A stretch of DNA of 64,000 nt from PGYR01 sp041675005 (lineage in GTDB: Bacteria; Bacteroidota; Ignavibacteria; Kapaibacteriales; UBA2268). Below are positions 18,770-27,693 of the stretch, piece after piece. The position numbers were made by a program, and so were the translations under genes. The stretch spans positions 1 to 64,000 of the forward strand of contig JBAYUQ010000008.1 of NCBI GenBank assembly GCA_041675005.1, given 5' to 3'. Numbering within the stretch: the stretch's first letter is position 1; each line of letters opens with the position of its first letter. Under the pieces are notes generated by a model. That model searched no databases and was not told the DNA's origin. It saw only the letters and a list, made by a program, of their open reading frames with translations.

Positions 18770-18959
18770 GTATTCATTTTATACAATTAGTTAATAGAAA
18801 CACTTATTTCATTATTTATATAAATTACTAATCCATGTCATCTCCCATTTAAACATCCCCCAAAAAGTAAACGTTTACCTTTACTTTTCAAGCACCCCAT
18901 AACTTCCCTACACATCACAACGTATTTACAACTTCCAAATACAGTAAATCACTACTACT
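18770..18959. promoter_or_regulatory. Intergenic region with a perfect 12-bp palindrome GTAAACGTTTAC
   Basis: GTAAACGTTTAC at 18867-18878 is a perfect palindrome with a central CG, 81 bases before the start of the peptidase-MA-like gene. The form matches operators of LacI/GalR-family repressors (AAACGTTT core). The surrounding plus strand is unusually C-rich (ATCCCCC, AGCACCCC). No regulator gene of that family is in the window. Confidence 0.4.
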
Positions 18960-20111
18960 ATGACATACAAATACATAATGCTCATCAGCTTGGCTATTGT
19001 GCTATCTACTCCGCTTTTATCGGAAGAGGTTAATAAGGATTATTACCTGCATTCTATGGTCCAACAAACTATAAGTGAGGACAAGCAAAAAGCTCTTGAT
19101 TTGTGGATTGATTTCCTCTACGAGACTAATGATACTATTAGGAGAAGCAATTGGGTAGCGTCTGACATAGAGAAATATGAAGATGATTATTGTCTATTTC
19201 AGAACTCATATTTTCAGTTTGATAGGATTACACAGCTCTCCTATTTTGTGCCGTTTATTCTATCAGTTGAGAAGATTAATTCGGACTATACTATCCGTAC
19301 TATGTTCACCCCAAAGGAAGTTAAACTTAGTGATGTAGGTAAAGATAATCAGCAAATAACTTCCATAGTCAAGGTAAAAGTCGTTGAAGAAAATGGTAGA
19401 TTATTCCTCAAAAATGTGATTGATGATGAGGTCAAAAATTGGAACAAGTTCAGCACCAAGAATATCAACTATATTGTGAATAATGACATAGCTATAGATA
19501 CTACCAAATGCTTAGAGGCACAGAGTTTTTTGGATTCATTGAGTAAAATGTGGGGCAAAGCACTAACCCAAAGCGTTGATTATTATGTAAGCAATTCTCC
19601 AGAATCTATTAATCGGATCGTTGGCTTCGATTTCTCATTCTATGGTGGTTTTGGGAATGGTATGGCTGGTAGGAACGGTAAATATCTATTCGTTGGGAAT
19701 GAGGATTTCACATATTATCATGAGTTAGTGCATCTTGTATTTAACGGCGCTGCTAACCGTTTACTTTCAGAGGGTATCGCTACATATTTGGGTGGTACAA
19801 ATGAGAAAACCTACGCTGAGGTAAAATCAGATTTTCAGAAAGAACACTATCCACTAGATACCACAAAGATAACTGAGATTAGTATTTATCCAGGACAAAG
19901 AAGCTACTATGTACTAGGAAGTATTATCTGTGAGTTAGTAGTAAATGAAAAAGGTATAGCAGGTATAAAATCCTTATGGGACATAGCCGGCAATGACGAT
20001 TTCAGTAACGGACTAGCTGACTACAATACTCTACGAGAGAGAACGCAGAAGCTATTGGATATAGACGAAACTGAATTCTATAAGCGAGTTAATAATATAT
20101 TGGGGCAGTGA
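18960..20111 (+). CDS. Exported peptidase MA-like (gluzincin-type) protein
   Basis: 383 residues. The signal peptide (MLISLAIVLSTPLLS) implies export. A zinc-protease motif HELVH at 254-258 is followed by RLLSEGIATYLGG with E271, the pattern of the peptidase MA superfamily (HExxH then W/L-SEGLAxY). The N-terminal 200 residues show no recognised domain. The likely role is a periplasmic or outer-surface metalloprotease, or a degenerate relative; activity is inferred only from the motif. Flanking genes are unrelated. Confidence 0.65.
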   Translation: MTYKYIMLISLAIVLSTPLLSEEVNKDYYLHSMVQQTISEDKQKALDLWIDFLYETNDTIRRSNWVASDIEKYEDDYCLFQNSYFQFDRITQLSYFVPFILSVEKINSDYTIRTMFTPKEVKLSDVGKDNQQITSIVKVKVVEENGRLFLKNVIDDEVKNWNKFSTKNINYIVNNDIAIDTTKCLEAQSFLDSLSKMWGKALTQSVDYYVSNSPESINRIVGFDFSFYGGFGNGMAGRNGKYLFVGNEDFTYYHELVHLVFNGAANRLLSEGIATYLGGTNEKTYAEVKSDFQKEHYPLDTTKITEISIYPGQRSYYVLGSIICELVVNEKGIAGIKSLWDIAGNDDFSNGLADYNTLRERTQKLLDIDETEFYKRVNNILGQ

Positions 20112-20184
20112 AGTTAATAGAGTTTTTGACTCGCACCCTACTAGAACTTTATGATGTGCTTTCTAATTTACATTATAGATTATG

Positions 20185-20209
20185 AGTTTAAGAAAATAAT
20201 TCTTAAATT
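20185..20209. other. AT-rich hairpin between the peptidase-MA-like and GT-C-like genes
   Basis: AGTTTAAGAA (20185-20194) pairs with TTCTTAAATT (20200-20209), ten pairs with one G-U around a five-base loop. It lies 74 nt after the preceding stop and about 30 nt before the open frame of the next gene. No immediate U-run is present. It may be a weak terminator or a leader structure. Confidence 0.3.
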
Positions 20210-20287
20210 ATATTTATTAGTATTATTTTTTGAAAAGCTATAAATAAAACAAAGTTAATATTTTTCATACTCTCCGCTATTGTACTT

Positions 20288-22039
20288 GTGCTAAGTGCAG
20301 TATCTTATCTCCCATTTATAGCAGACGATGCTCTTATCACTCTTCGTTATGTAAGTAGATTCATAGAGGGGTTAGGTTTAACTTGGAATAATGATGTACC
20401 TGTCGAGGGCTATTCTAACTTGCTTTGGGCTATTCTTCTTTCAATATTGGGGTTTCTCGGGTTAGATTTGATTATTGCTGTTAGATTACTAGGATTCCTG
20501 TTCTCGATTTCTTCCTTATATCTTATTGCTAATTATACATTCGTAAATCACAAGAAAATATTTCTATTAGTTCCTATAGTTGTCTTAATACTATTCTCAT
20601 CGTCCACTGTAATTTCTGTATGGACAATTGCAGGATTAGAACAACCACTTTTTTGTTTTTTAGTACTACTTTCTATATTGAACTATTTGAAATATAGAGA
20701 TACTGACCTTCAAAAGCATCTATGGATTTCATCCCTTGCACTCGGATTAGTTAGTATTACTAGGCCAGATGGGCTGTTGTTTGCGTTTATTATCGCTAGT
20801 TACCATCTATTAATTCAGAATGGAAGTGCTAAAAAGCAGAAATTGAATGACATACTAAGACTATCTATTTTCCCCATTCTCATATTTTCAGCACAATTAA
20901 TTTTTCGAGTGATTTACTACAATGAGATTGTTCCGAATACAGCATTAGTTAAGATATCACCTTCTATCCCACATTTTATAGATGGGATATACTATAATCT
21001 TAGGTTTATAAAATCTAATATTTCATTATTCATCTTAGCTATAATTTCTATAATCACATGTTTAAAATACAATTGCAAAAACATATTCTTCTACTTATTT
21101 ACACTAACAATTTGGTTGCTTTATATTAGCTTTATTGGTGGGGATATTTTTGTGGCTTTCCGACACCACTATATTACTATTCTGATTCTTCTGTTAATTA
21201 TTGCTGATGGATTAAAAGAATTATCCTCGGCAATTAAAGCTAAGAAGTCCAGACTAATTATCTCCTTTGCTGTGTTATTACTAGTGTTTACGCACATTTA
21301 CCAACAAATAACAAATGTTAATTATACTGTAGTTAGACTATTGAATTGGCATTGGGAAACTAAAACTCTAAGTGATGAGTTGAAAATTTACTTTGCTGAT
21401 AAGCAGCCGCTAATAGCAGTAGATGCGGCTGGTTCACTCCCCTATTGGACTGGCTTTCCAGCTTTAGATATGTTAGGATTAAATGATTATCATATAGCTA
21501 GAAATAAGAATAGTAACATTGGTAGTGGGCAGATTGGACATGAACTCGGTGACGATGAATATGTAATGAATAAAAATCCTGATATAATTCAAATTCATAT
21601 TAGTTACGAGGTTCCAATTCATTACGCAGATTCACTACTGTTTAGAAATAATAGATTTATTGCTAATTACTACCCAGTCCGGCTGAAAGCAAATGGAGAA
21701 TACCCCTATAAGGGTGTATTGTGGTTTAATAAGAACAGCAAACTCGTTGGGTTAGACAGCAATGAAAGCCGTATGATTATCCCAACTTACCTGCTAAACA
21801 GTAGCAACAAGGTCTATTCAGAATTTAGTATTAGCCATCGGTTAGTCACCCCTATTAGTTCGCAAGATACTCTTAGTTATGAAGTTAATGGTATAATTGA
21901 TATTAGTCAGATTACAATCAAGCCAAAAAATAATGATCTGGATATAAAAGTCAAACACTATGATAACTCAACCACTTTCTACTTGACTAATAATTCAGAT
22001 AAATTAGAGTTCATCGAGAATGTAATCATAACATATTAA
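20288..22039 (+). CDS. GT-C-like multi-membrane glycosyltransferase
   Basis: At least 583 residues with about ten hydrophobic segments up to residue 350, then a soluble C-terminal domain. The N-terminal loop FIADDALITLRYVSRFIEG ... WNNDVPVEGYSNLLW matches the DDA.IxxRY ... VEGYSN pattern of polyprenyl-phosphate-sugar-dependent GT-C enzymes (mannosyl/arabinosyltransferase-like, e.g. AftB-type); the Asp pair is the expected catalytic site. Start problem: GTG 20288 would cut the first membrane helix in half. The frame is open and hydrophobic back to 20234 (KAINKTKLIFFILSAIVLVL), but contains no ATG, GTG or TTG there; ATA 20240, ATA 20258 or ATT 20279 are the only alternatives. Probable role: glycosylation of envelope components. 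Confidence 0.75.
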   Translation: MLSAVSYLPFIADDALITLRYVSRFIEGLGLTWNNDVPVEGYSNLLWAILLSILGFLGLDLIIAVRLLGFLFSISSLYLIANYTFVNHKKIFLLVPIVVLILFSSSTVISVWTIAGLEQPLFCFLVLLSILNYLKYRDTDLQKHLWISSLALGLVSITRPDGLLFAFIIASYHLLIQNGSAKKQKLNDILRLSIFPILIFSAQLIFRVIYYNEIVPNTALVKISPSIPHFIDGIYYNLRFIKSNISLFILAIISIITCLKYNCKNIFFYLFTLTIWLLYISFIGGDIFVAFRHHYITILILLLIIADGLKELSSAIKAKKSRLIISFAVLLLVFTHIYQQITNVNYTVVRLLNWHWETKTLSDELKIYFADKQPLIAVDAAGSLPYWTGFPALDMLGLNDYHIARNKNSNIGSGQIGHELGDDEYVMNKNPDIIQIHISYEVPIHYADSLLFRNNRFIANYYPVRLKANGEYPYKGVLWFNKNSKLVGLDSNESRMIIPTYLLNSSNKVYSEFSISHRLVTPISSQDTLSYEVNGIIDISQITIKPKNNDLDIKVKHYDNSTTFYLTNNSDKLEFIENVIITY

Positions 22040-22112
22040 GCTCGAAAATGTTTCCAAACTCATCTGAATGTGCAAAGTAACACCCCCCATCCATAATCCT
22101 ATGATTACCCAA

Positions 22113-22160
22113 TAGTTAAAAATGGCATAGTAAATGTAGTTAAGCTAGTATGTTTAACTA
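22113..22160. promoter_or_regulatory. Triple TAGTTAA motif upstream of the UmuD-like gene
   Basis: TAGTTAA occurs at 22113-22119 and 22137-22143 (24 bases start to start). Its exact inverse TTAACTA is at 22154-22160, giving a 7-bp inverted repeat with a 10-base spacer ending 15 nt before the ATG. The arrangement is that of a repressor operator over the promoter. SOS control is a guess from the gene product. Confidence 0.4.
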
Positions 22161-22175
22161 TTTCCTTTTGTATTT

Positions 22176-22574
22176 ATGACACTGTATTCGAGGTTGCAGA
22201 AACGCAACAATTCATCTAAAATACTTAATAATACGGACTTTCTGAAAAGATTGACCCGGACTAAATTCGACCTAAATGAAGAGATTCTAGGCGATGATGG
22301 TTATGTATTCCTAGTTGAAGTTTCGGGTAATTCAATGATAAATATCGGAATTAATTCGGGGGATAAAGTACTTGTGAATAGCAACTACCCAATCTCGAAT
22401 GAATCAATAGTTGTAGGTGCATTGAACGGGAAACCATTCGTGAAAAGAATTCTATTTAGAGACGATAGGACAATCCTACATTCAGAAAACGAAGACTATG
22501 AAGACATAAGAATCACTGACCTCGATGAGTTCTCCATCTGGGGCGTAGTAAGGAATGTGATTAGGGAGTATTGA
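22176..22574 (+). CDS. UmuD-like S24-family serine peptidase
   Basis: 132 residues. The C-terminal S24 domain has the Ser-Lys dyad: S53 in VSGNSMINIGINSGD and K90 in GKPFVKR. The 37-residue spacing is the same as in E. coli UmuD (S60/K97) and LexA (S119/K156). There is no N-terminal DNA-binding domain, which argues against LexA. The region before the domain lacks the Cys-Gly or Ala-Gly cleavage site expected for self-processing. No umuC follows; the next gene is osmC. Likely roles are a mutagenesis or SOS accessory factor or a stand-alone S24 protein. Confidence 0.75.
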   Translation: MTLYSRLQKRNNSSKILNNTDFLKRLTRTKFDLNEEILGDDGYVFLVEVSGNSMINIGINSGDKVLVNSNYPISNESIVVGALNGKPFVKRILFRDDRTILHSENEDYEDIRITDLDEFSIWGVVRNVIREY

Positions 22575-22685
22575 TTTCTCAGTTTTACTCAGATATGTTT
22601 ATCACATTCCCTCCCCTATTAACAACAAAAAACTAATCTTATCGTTTTATTCATAATTATTAACCACCTATAATTAAGGATAAAA

Positions 22686-23102
22686 ATGAAATTTACAAGA
22701 AAAGCGAATGCAAATTGGAAAGGTACTGGTAAAGAAGGTACAGGAACTCTAACAACAGATAGCTCTGTATTAAAAGATTCGCAATATTCATTCTCTACAC
22801 GTTTCGAAAATGCAGCGGGCACTAATCCTGAAGAGTTAATTGGGGCTGCTCACTCTGGCTGTTTTACAATGCAATTGAGCTTTTTATTGGACGAAAAAGG
22901 ATTTACTGAGAAAGACCTAACAACTGAAGCAAAAGTTAATTTTGAAGATGGAAGTGTTACTAGTATCCATTTAGATTTAGTTGGATCAGTGAAAGGAATA
23001 GATCAATCTACTTTTGAAGAAATAGCAAACAATGCGAAAGCTGTTTGCCCTATATCAAAATTATTAAATGCAGATATTACACTAAATGCTACTTTAAAGT
23101 AA
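22686..23102 (+). CDS. osmC: OsmC-family peroxiredoxin
   Basis: 138 residues, normal length. The conserved catalytic Cys are in AAHSGCFTMQL and AVCPISKLL, and the N-terminus (KANANWKGTGKEGTGTLTT) and NPEELIGAAH fit the OsmC branch. The enzyme reduces organic hydroperoxides in the cytosol. The ATG at 22686 follows AAGGAT. It is monocistronic, with a strong terminator at 23128-23165. Confidence 0.92.
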   Translation: MKFTRKANANWKGTGKEGTGTLTTDSSVLKDSQYSFSTRFENAAGTNPEELIGAAHSGCFTMQLSFLLDEKGFTEKDLTTEAKVNFEDGSVTSIHLDLVGSVKGIDQSTFEEIANNAKAVCPISKLLNADITLNATLK

Positions 23103-23127
23103 CGTTTGTTTAAATACTATAAATAAC

Positions 23128-23165
23128 AAAGGGCTGTTCATCATTTTGAGCAGCCCTTTTGTTTT
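23128..23165 (+). terminator. Rho-independent terminator of osmC
   Basis: AAAGGGCTG (23128-23136) pairs perfectly with CAGCCCTTT (23151-23159). The inner bases TTCA/TGAG extend the stem to about 13 pairs. TTTTGTTTTT follows. Confidence 0.88.
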
Positions 23166-23248
23166 TGTTGGGATATGGCGATTAATTTAAATATTATTTT
23201 TTGTAGTTTGAATTTATATTTTATCACGAGCTTTATTTAAAAAAATTC

Positions 23249-24007
23249 ATGAAATCCTTTAAGCACTTTTTTATTATTATCTTCATTTTCGGTTTGTATA
23301 GCGAAACTAAAGCCCAATTTGAAAAAGACTCATTACGTGTATTATTTGTTGGCAATAGCTACACCTCAATTTCGAATATGCCTCATCTTGCATCTCTGAT
23401 ATCGGACAGTACAAAAGTAAAACTAGTAACTTCTAAAAGTACAGCAGGTGGAGCTACTCTAAGCAACCATTGGAATGGGGAGAAAGAACTAATGACAAAA
23501 GAAGCCATTTGCACCGGTCTCTATGATATAGTAGTAATACAAGGTCATAGTTTGGAGACAATCGAGAATAAAGATGACTTTTTCAAGTATTCTAAATTAC
23601 TATGCGATCTAGTCAAAGAATCTGGTGCAAGACCTTATTTATATGTTACTTGGTCACGTCAAAAATACTCTCATATTCAAGATTATATAACTAGTACATA
23701 TATAGAAGCAGCCAAAGAAAACAAATGTGATCTTATTATGGTAGGAGAAGCTTGGAAACTAGCAAGAACAATTAGACCAGATATTGGGTTATATATGCCA
23801 GATGGTAGCCATCAAAACGATCTAGGAGCTTTCCTAAATGCTTGTCTTTTTGTAGGTAAATTCACTGGTGAAGTACCATCTAATCTTAGAACGGACTACA
23901 GAATAAAAGATGCGAATGGAGAACAAGTAATATTATTTTGGGAAAATGAACTGGATGTTGATCTTTGCCGAAAAGTAGCAACTGAGTTTTTTATTAAAGT
24001 TAAGTAG
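23249..24007 (+). CDS. Exported SGNH-hydrolase-like protein (DUF4886-type)
   Basis: 252 residues. A signal peptide (FFIIIFIFGLYSETKA) is followed by the block-I motif FVGNSYTSISNMP, where Ser replaces the GDS serine as in DUF4886-like SGNH proteins. A central YDIVVIQGHS (block III-like) and the terminal MPDGSHQNDLGAFL supply the Asp/His pair. The family cleaves esters, often of polysaccharide acetyl groups; the substrate is unknown. The next gene starts three bases later, so co-transcription is likely. Confidence 0.7.
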   Translation: MKSFKHFFIIIFIFGLYSETKAQFEKDSLRVLFVGNSYTSISNMPHLASLISDSTKVKLVTSKSTAGGATLSNHWNGEKELMTKEAICTGLYDIVVIQGHSLETIENKDDFFKYSKLLCDLVKESGARPYLYVTWSRQKYSHIQDYITSTYIEAAKENKCDLIMVGEAWKLARTIRPDIGLYMPDGSHQNDLGAFLNACLFVGKFTGEVPSNLRTDYRIKDANGEQVILFWENELDVDLCRKVATEFFIKVK

Positions 24008-24009
24008 AA

Positions 24010-24483
24010 ATGGAATATAGAATGAAAATTTGTTATAAATATAAATTAAAATTTTATGAAAAAATAGAATCTATTTTTTTAAGTGAAGATGAATACTTTG
24101 ATCCTATTAGTGAAGGTGAGAATTATGAAAATGATGCTATACCTAAATATGATGACCCTCGAGAGTATTTACCCGAAATTGATAAAAACAAATTTGAATG
24201 GGATGAGTTAATTATTACTGAAAGCAAAGAAAACAGCAAACTTATCAGAACAGACTATTTTGCTGACGGTGAAAGCCAATTAATAAATAGAAAAGATAAT
24301 GATGGTTATGAGTTAGTTATTCAGTCTTTTTTAATTAGACCTAATGAAATTTATATTTCAAGAATAGAAAGAAATGGACTAGATGAGCCTTGGAAAAACA
24401 CCAGTTTTTCTCTAGGTTTAAATTTTGAGGGGGATGAAAACGAAGAAGAATGGCGTAATTTGAAAGAAAGAATTTTGAAATAG
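24010..24483 (+). CDS. Hypothetical acidic protein
   Basis: 157 residues, not recognised. It is very acidic (many Glu/Asp, for example SEDEYFDPISEGENYENDA and FEGDENEEEW), with no signal peptide or membrane helix and no cysteine cluster. It directly follows the SGNH hydrolase (2-base gap) but has no obvious functional tie. The next start (24542) is 58 bases further. It could be a small cytosolic immunity-like or regulatory protein, but nothing supports a specific function. Confidence 0.5.
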   Translation: MEYRMKICYKYKLKFYEKIESIFLSEDEYFDPISEGENYENDAIPKYDDPREYLPEIDKNKFEWDELIITESKENSKLIRTDYFADGESQLINRKDNDGYELVIQSFLIRPNEIYISRIERNGLDEPWKNTSFSLGLNFEGDENEEEWRNLKERILK

Positions 24484-24541
24484 AATTTATTTTTTATTTT
24501 GTAAGTTGTGATGAATTAACGTTTAACTTAATTGAAAGCTA

Positions 24542-25051
24542 ATGAAGAATCTATCGAAAGAACAACTAAAAGAAATCCAAAGTACGTTTCCTTTCATTCG
24601 TGATGTACTAGAATCAGAATGGGAAAAACACCCTGAATATAAAATCATGACTATAAGTGTTTTTGATCATTATTTGAATGACTCAGAAATAGATACCATT
24701 GATGATACCGATTATGATATTGTAAAATCTAGACGAGAATTAATTGAGAATTCGATTAAAGGGATTTATGAAAACACAAAAGTATATTTGAAAAAATATA
24801 AAAGAAGAGATAGGCTATTTTTCTACAATGTAGAATCCCTTAGTCATCTATTAAAACACTGTGATATAAAAAATCAGAGTGCATGGACTGGGCAGAGATA
24901 TGATTTAATTTTGCCTGAATATTCAGCAATTTATAGTGAAGATTTTGACTGGGGAAATGCTATATTTTATTTGGATAAAAAAAAGGTAGAGCCTCTTTCC
25001 AAAATTATTGAAAATGCTGGGATGCACATATTAGATTGGGAAAAGAATTAA
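24542..25051 (+). CDS. Hypothetical cytosolic protein
   Basis: 169 residues, not recognised. It is soluble and charged, with several Trp and Tyr (WTGQRYDLILPEYSAIYSEDFDWGNA). It begins MKNLSKEQLKEIQSTF and ends with a short alpha/beta-looking segment (GMHILDWEKN). It is the last gene of the run before the convergent clpC and ends 8 bases before a shared terminator hairpin. Codon use looks like its neighbours. Confidence 0.5.
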   Translation: MKNLSKEQLKEIQSTFPFIRDVLESEWEKHPEYKIMTISVFDHYLNDSEIDTIDDTDYDIVKSRRELIENSIKGIYENTKVYLKKYKRRDRLFFYNVESLSHLLKHCDIKNQSAWTGQRYDLILPEYSAIYSEDFDWGNAIFYLDKKKVEPLSKIIENAGMHILDWEKN

Positions 25052-25058
25052 TATAACA

Positions 25059-25084
25059 AAAGCCAAGCGTTTCCACTTGGCTTA
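25059..25084 (-). terminator. Rho-independent terminator of clpC (convergent gap)
   Basis: AAGCCAAG (25060-25067) pairs with CTTGGCTT (25076-25083) across an eight-base loop. On the minus strand it is followed by TTTTGTT. It lies 27 nt past the clpC stop and probably also blocks plus-strand read-through. Confidence 0.75.
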
Positions 25085-25110
25085 GTTCATATTCTTAATT
25101 ATTCCAGATA

Positions 25111-27693
25111 TTAGTTATTACTAACGTCCTCGTCTATGTTGATTTCTGGGTTATCATCAACCTCATCATCGGTATTCAACTTCGGTTTTAGCAATTCTTT
25201 CTCATCGATTTTCTTTTCACCACCGACGTATTTGAATTTCAGCTTCTCGTTTTTCTTGTCGTACTGAACTTTGACTGTCGCACCGTTCAGAAGATGTCCT
25301 TTCAGTATCTCATCAGCTAACTCATCTTCCACGTACTTTTGGAGTGCACGTTTTAGTGGTCTAGCGCCGTACTTCTCATCAAATCCTTTCTCTACAATGA
25401 AATCTTTCGCAGCATCATTCATCTCTAAAGTCATCTGGTGGAAGTTCATTCTTTCTTGAATTAGTTTCAATTGAATATCAATAATTTCCTTGATATTTTC
25501 TTTAGTCAGCTTACGGAAGATAATGAAATCATCGATTCTATTTATAAACTCAGGGCTAAATATAGATTTCGTTGACTCTTCGATAGAGCTTTTTAGCTCT
25601 TCGTAATCGTTTTCTGATTCTATATCAGTGAACCCAATTCTACCACCCGGTTTCAGATCCTTAGTACCAGCGTTAGAAGTCATTATTATAATTGTATTTT
25701 TGAAATCAATCTTTCTTCCCAAGCCATCAGTCAAAATACCATCATCAAATACTTGAAGTAGGATATTATAAACATCTGGGTGAGCTTTTTCTATCTCATC
25801 AAGTAATATGATAGAGTATGGCTTTCTTCTAACTTTCTCAGTTAGCTGACCACCTTGTTCATAGCCAACGTAACCCGGAGGCGAGCCGACTAGTCTAGAT
25901 ACAGAGAATTTCTCCATATACTCACTCATATCTATACGGATAATAGCATCTTCAGTATCGAACATCGCTTTCGATAGCGATTTTGCAAGCTCAGTTTTAC
26001 CAACACCAGTTGGGCCTAAGAACATAAATGACCCAATTGGTCTCTTAGGATCTTTTAGTCCAGCTCTAGCACGTCTGATAGCCCTTGTCAAATGCTCAAT
26101 AGCTTGCTCTTGTCCTACTACTGTACCTTTCAGCTCATCAGCAAGAGAGAGAAGTTTGATAGACTCAGATTCTGCAACTCTTGAAACTGGAACACCAGTC
26201 ATCATAGAAACTACATCCGAAATATCCGACTCAGTCACTGGGAATACCAGTTTATCTGATTGTTTTTCCCATTCTTCTTTGGCAGTAACTAGCTCTTGTT
26301 GTTTGTTTTTCTCTAAGTCACGTAATCTAGCAGCTTCTTCGAAATTTTGCTTTTTGACTACTATGTTCTTTTCTTCATTTATCTTCTTTATTTCTTTTTC
26401 AAGATTTATAACACTAATAGGAACGTCTATGTTCTCCAAGTGGACTTTCGCACCCGCTTCGTCTATTATGTCAATTGCTTTATCAGGGAAATTTCTTTCC
26501 GAGATATATCTATCAGCCAAGCGAACAGCCGTTTGTATAGCGTCATCTGTGTAAATAACGTGGTGATGCTTTTCGTATGCATCTTTTATTTTTTCGATTA
26601 TTTTAAGAGTTTCAAGTGCAGAAGGCGGCTCTACCAATATCTTTTGGAATCTACGCTCAAGTGCACCGTCTTTCTCAATGTTTTCTCTGTATTCATCGAG
26701 AGTGGTAGCACCAATACATTGTATGTCTCCCCTAGCCAAAGCCGGTTTAAACATATTCGATGCGTCAAGCGAGCCAGAAGCTCCACCGGCACCGACTATA
26801 GTATGTATCTCATCGATGAATAGGATAACGTCATCCGCTTTCTCAAGCTCATTGATGACTGCTTTCATTCTCTCTTCGAATTGACCACGGTATTTCGTAC
26901 CAGCGACAAGCGAAGCGATATCAAGAGTTATTATACGCTTTTCGTACAAAGCACGAGACACTTTCTTCTGAACTATACGAAGTGCAAGCCCTTCTACAAT
27001 CGCTGTTTTACCAACACCTGGTTCACCGATTAGTACAGGGTTGTTTTTCTTTCTACGAGAAAGAACTTGTGACAATCTTTCGATTTCTTTTTGTCTTCCT
27101 ATTACTGGATCTAGCTTCTTTTCAGCAGCCATTTTAGTCAAATCGCGACCAAAGTTATCTAGTACAGGAGTTTTAGCTCTTTCTTTTTGTTTCGATTGAG
27201 CAGTTTTCTCTGTTTTACGAGGTATATACGAGGATTCACCACTATCAGTAGGTTTCTCACCTTTGATAATGCTGTCTAGTTCATTTCTTACCAAATCGTA
27301 ATTAACATTGAATTGCTCTAATATTTGAGCAGCTATATTTTCTTCATCTCTTAGTAAAGAAAGAAGTAAATGCTCAGTACCAATCTTTTGAGATTTATAC
27401 AGTTTAGCTTCCAAATACGTAATTTTTAAAACTTTTTCTGCTTGTTTAGTCAGTGGTATATTCCCCGAAGTAATAGTCGAACCGCTAGGTCTGACAGTCT
27501 CCTCTATACCTTTTTTTAGCTTATACAAATCAACATCCAAATTTCTAAGGACTTTAACTGCGATTCCTTCGCCATCTCTGATAATTCCTAGCAGAAGGTG
27601 TTCGGTGCCGATGTAGTCGTGTCCTAGTCGGAGAGCTTCCTCTCTACTTAGTTTGATTACGTCGTTGACCCTACTTGAAAAATTTCCTTCCAT
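25111..27693 (-). CDS. clpC: ATP-dependent Clp protease ATP-binding subunit ClpC
   Basis: 860 residues. The double Clp-N domain spans about 1-150 (GHDYIGTEHLLLGI and KIGTEHLLLSL repeats). AAA1 has the P-loop GEPGVGKT near 221 and Walker B VILFIDEIH. The middle region carries the UVR motif (KKQNFEEAARLRDLEKNK), which marks ClpC rather than ClpA or ClpB. AAA2 has GPTGVGKTE and ILLDEIEKAHPDV, and an acidic tail closes the protein. It unfolds substrates for ClpP. No clpP is adjacent; a ClpS adaptor is encoded at 53755-54072. Start ATG 27693 begins the conserved MEGNFSSRVNDVI sequence. Confidence 0.96.
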   Translation of the reverse strand: MEGNFSSRVNDVIKLSREEALRLGHDYIGTEHLLLGIIRDGEGIAVKVLRNLDVDLYKLKKGIEETVRPSGSTITSGNIPLTKQAEKVLKITYLEAKLYKSQKIGTEHLLLSLLRDEENIAAQILEQFNVNYDLVRNELDSIIKGEKPTDSGESSYIPRKTEKTAQSKQKERAKTPVLDNFGRDLTKMAAEKKLDPVIGRQKEIERLSQVLSRRKKNNPVLIGEPGVGKTAIVEGLALRIVQKKVSRALYEKRIITLDIASLVAGTKYRGQFEERMKAVINELEKADDVILFIDEIHTIVGAGGASGSLDASNMFKPALARGDIQCIGATTLDEYRENIEKDGALERRFQKILVEPPSALETLKIIEKIKDAYEKHHHVIYTDDAIQTAVRLADRYISERNFPDKAIDIIDEAGAKVHLENIDVPISVINLEKEIKKINEEKNIVVKKQNFEEAARLRDLEKNKQQELVTAKEEWEKQSDKLVFPVTESDISDVVSMMTGVPVSRVAESESIKLLSLADELKGTVVGQEQAIEHLTRAIRRARAGLKDPKRPIGSFMFLGPTGVGKTELAKSLSKAMFDTEDAIIRIDMSEYMEKFSVSRLVGSPPGYVGYEQGGQLTEKVRRKPYSIILLDEIEKAHPDVYNILLQVFDDGILTDGLGRKIDFKNTIIIMTSNAGTKDLKPGGRIGFTDIESENDYEELKSSIEESTKSIFSPEFINRIDDFIIFRKLTKENIKEIIDIQLKLIQERMNFHQMTLEMNDAAKDFIVEKGFDEKYGARPLKRALQKYVEDELADEILKGHLLNGATVKVQYDKKNEKLKFKYVGGEKKIDEKELLKPKLNTDDEVDDNPEINIDEDVSNN

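Noticed and set aside
26347..26823. 158-codon open frame opposite clpC
   Set aside because: Antisense to a clear ClpC coding region; composition follows the complement of conserved codons.
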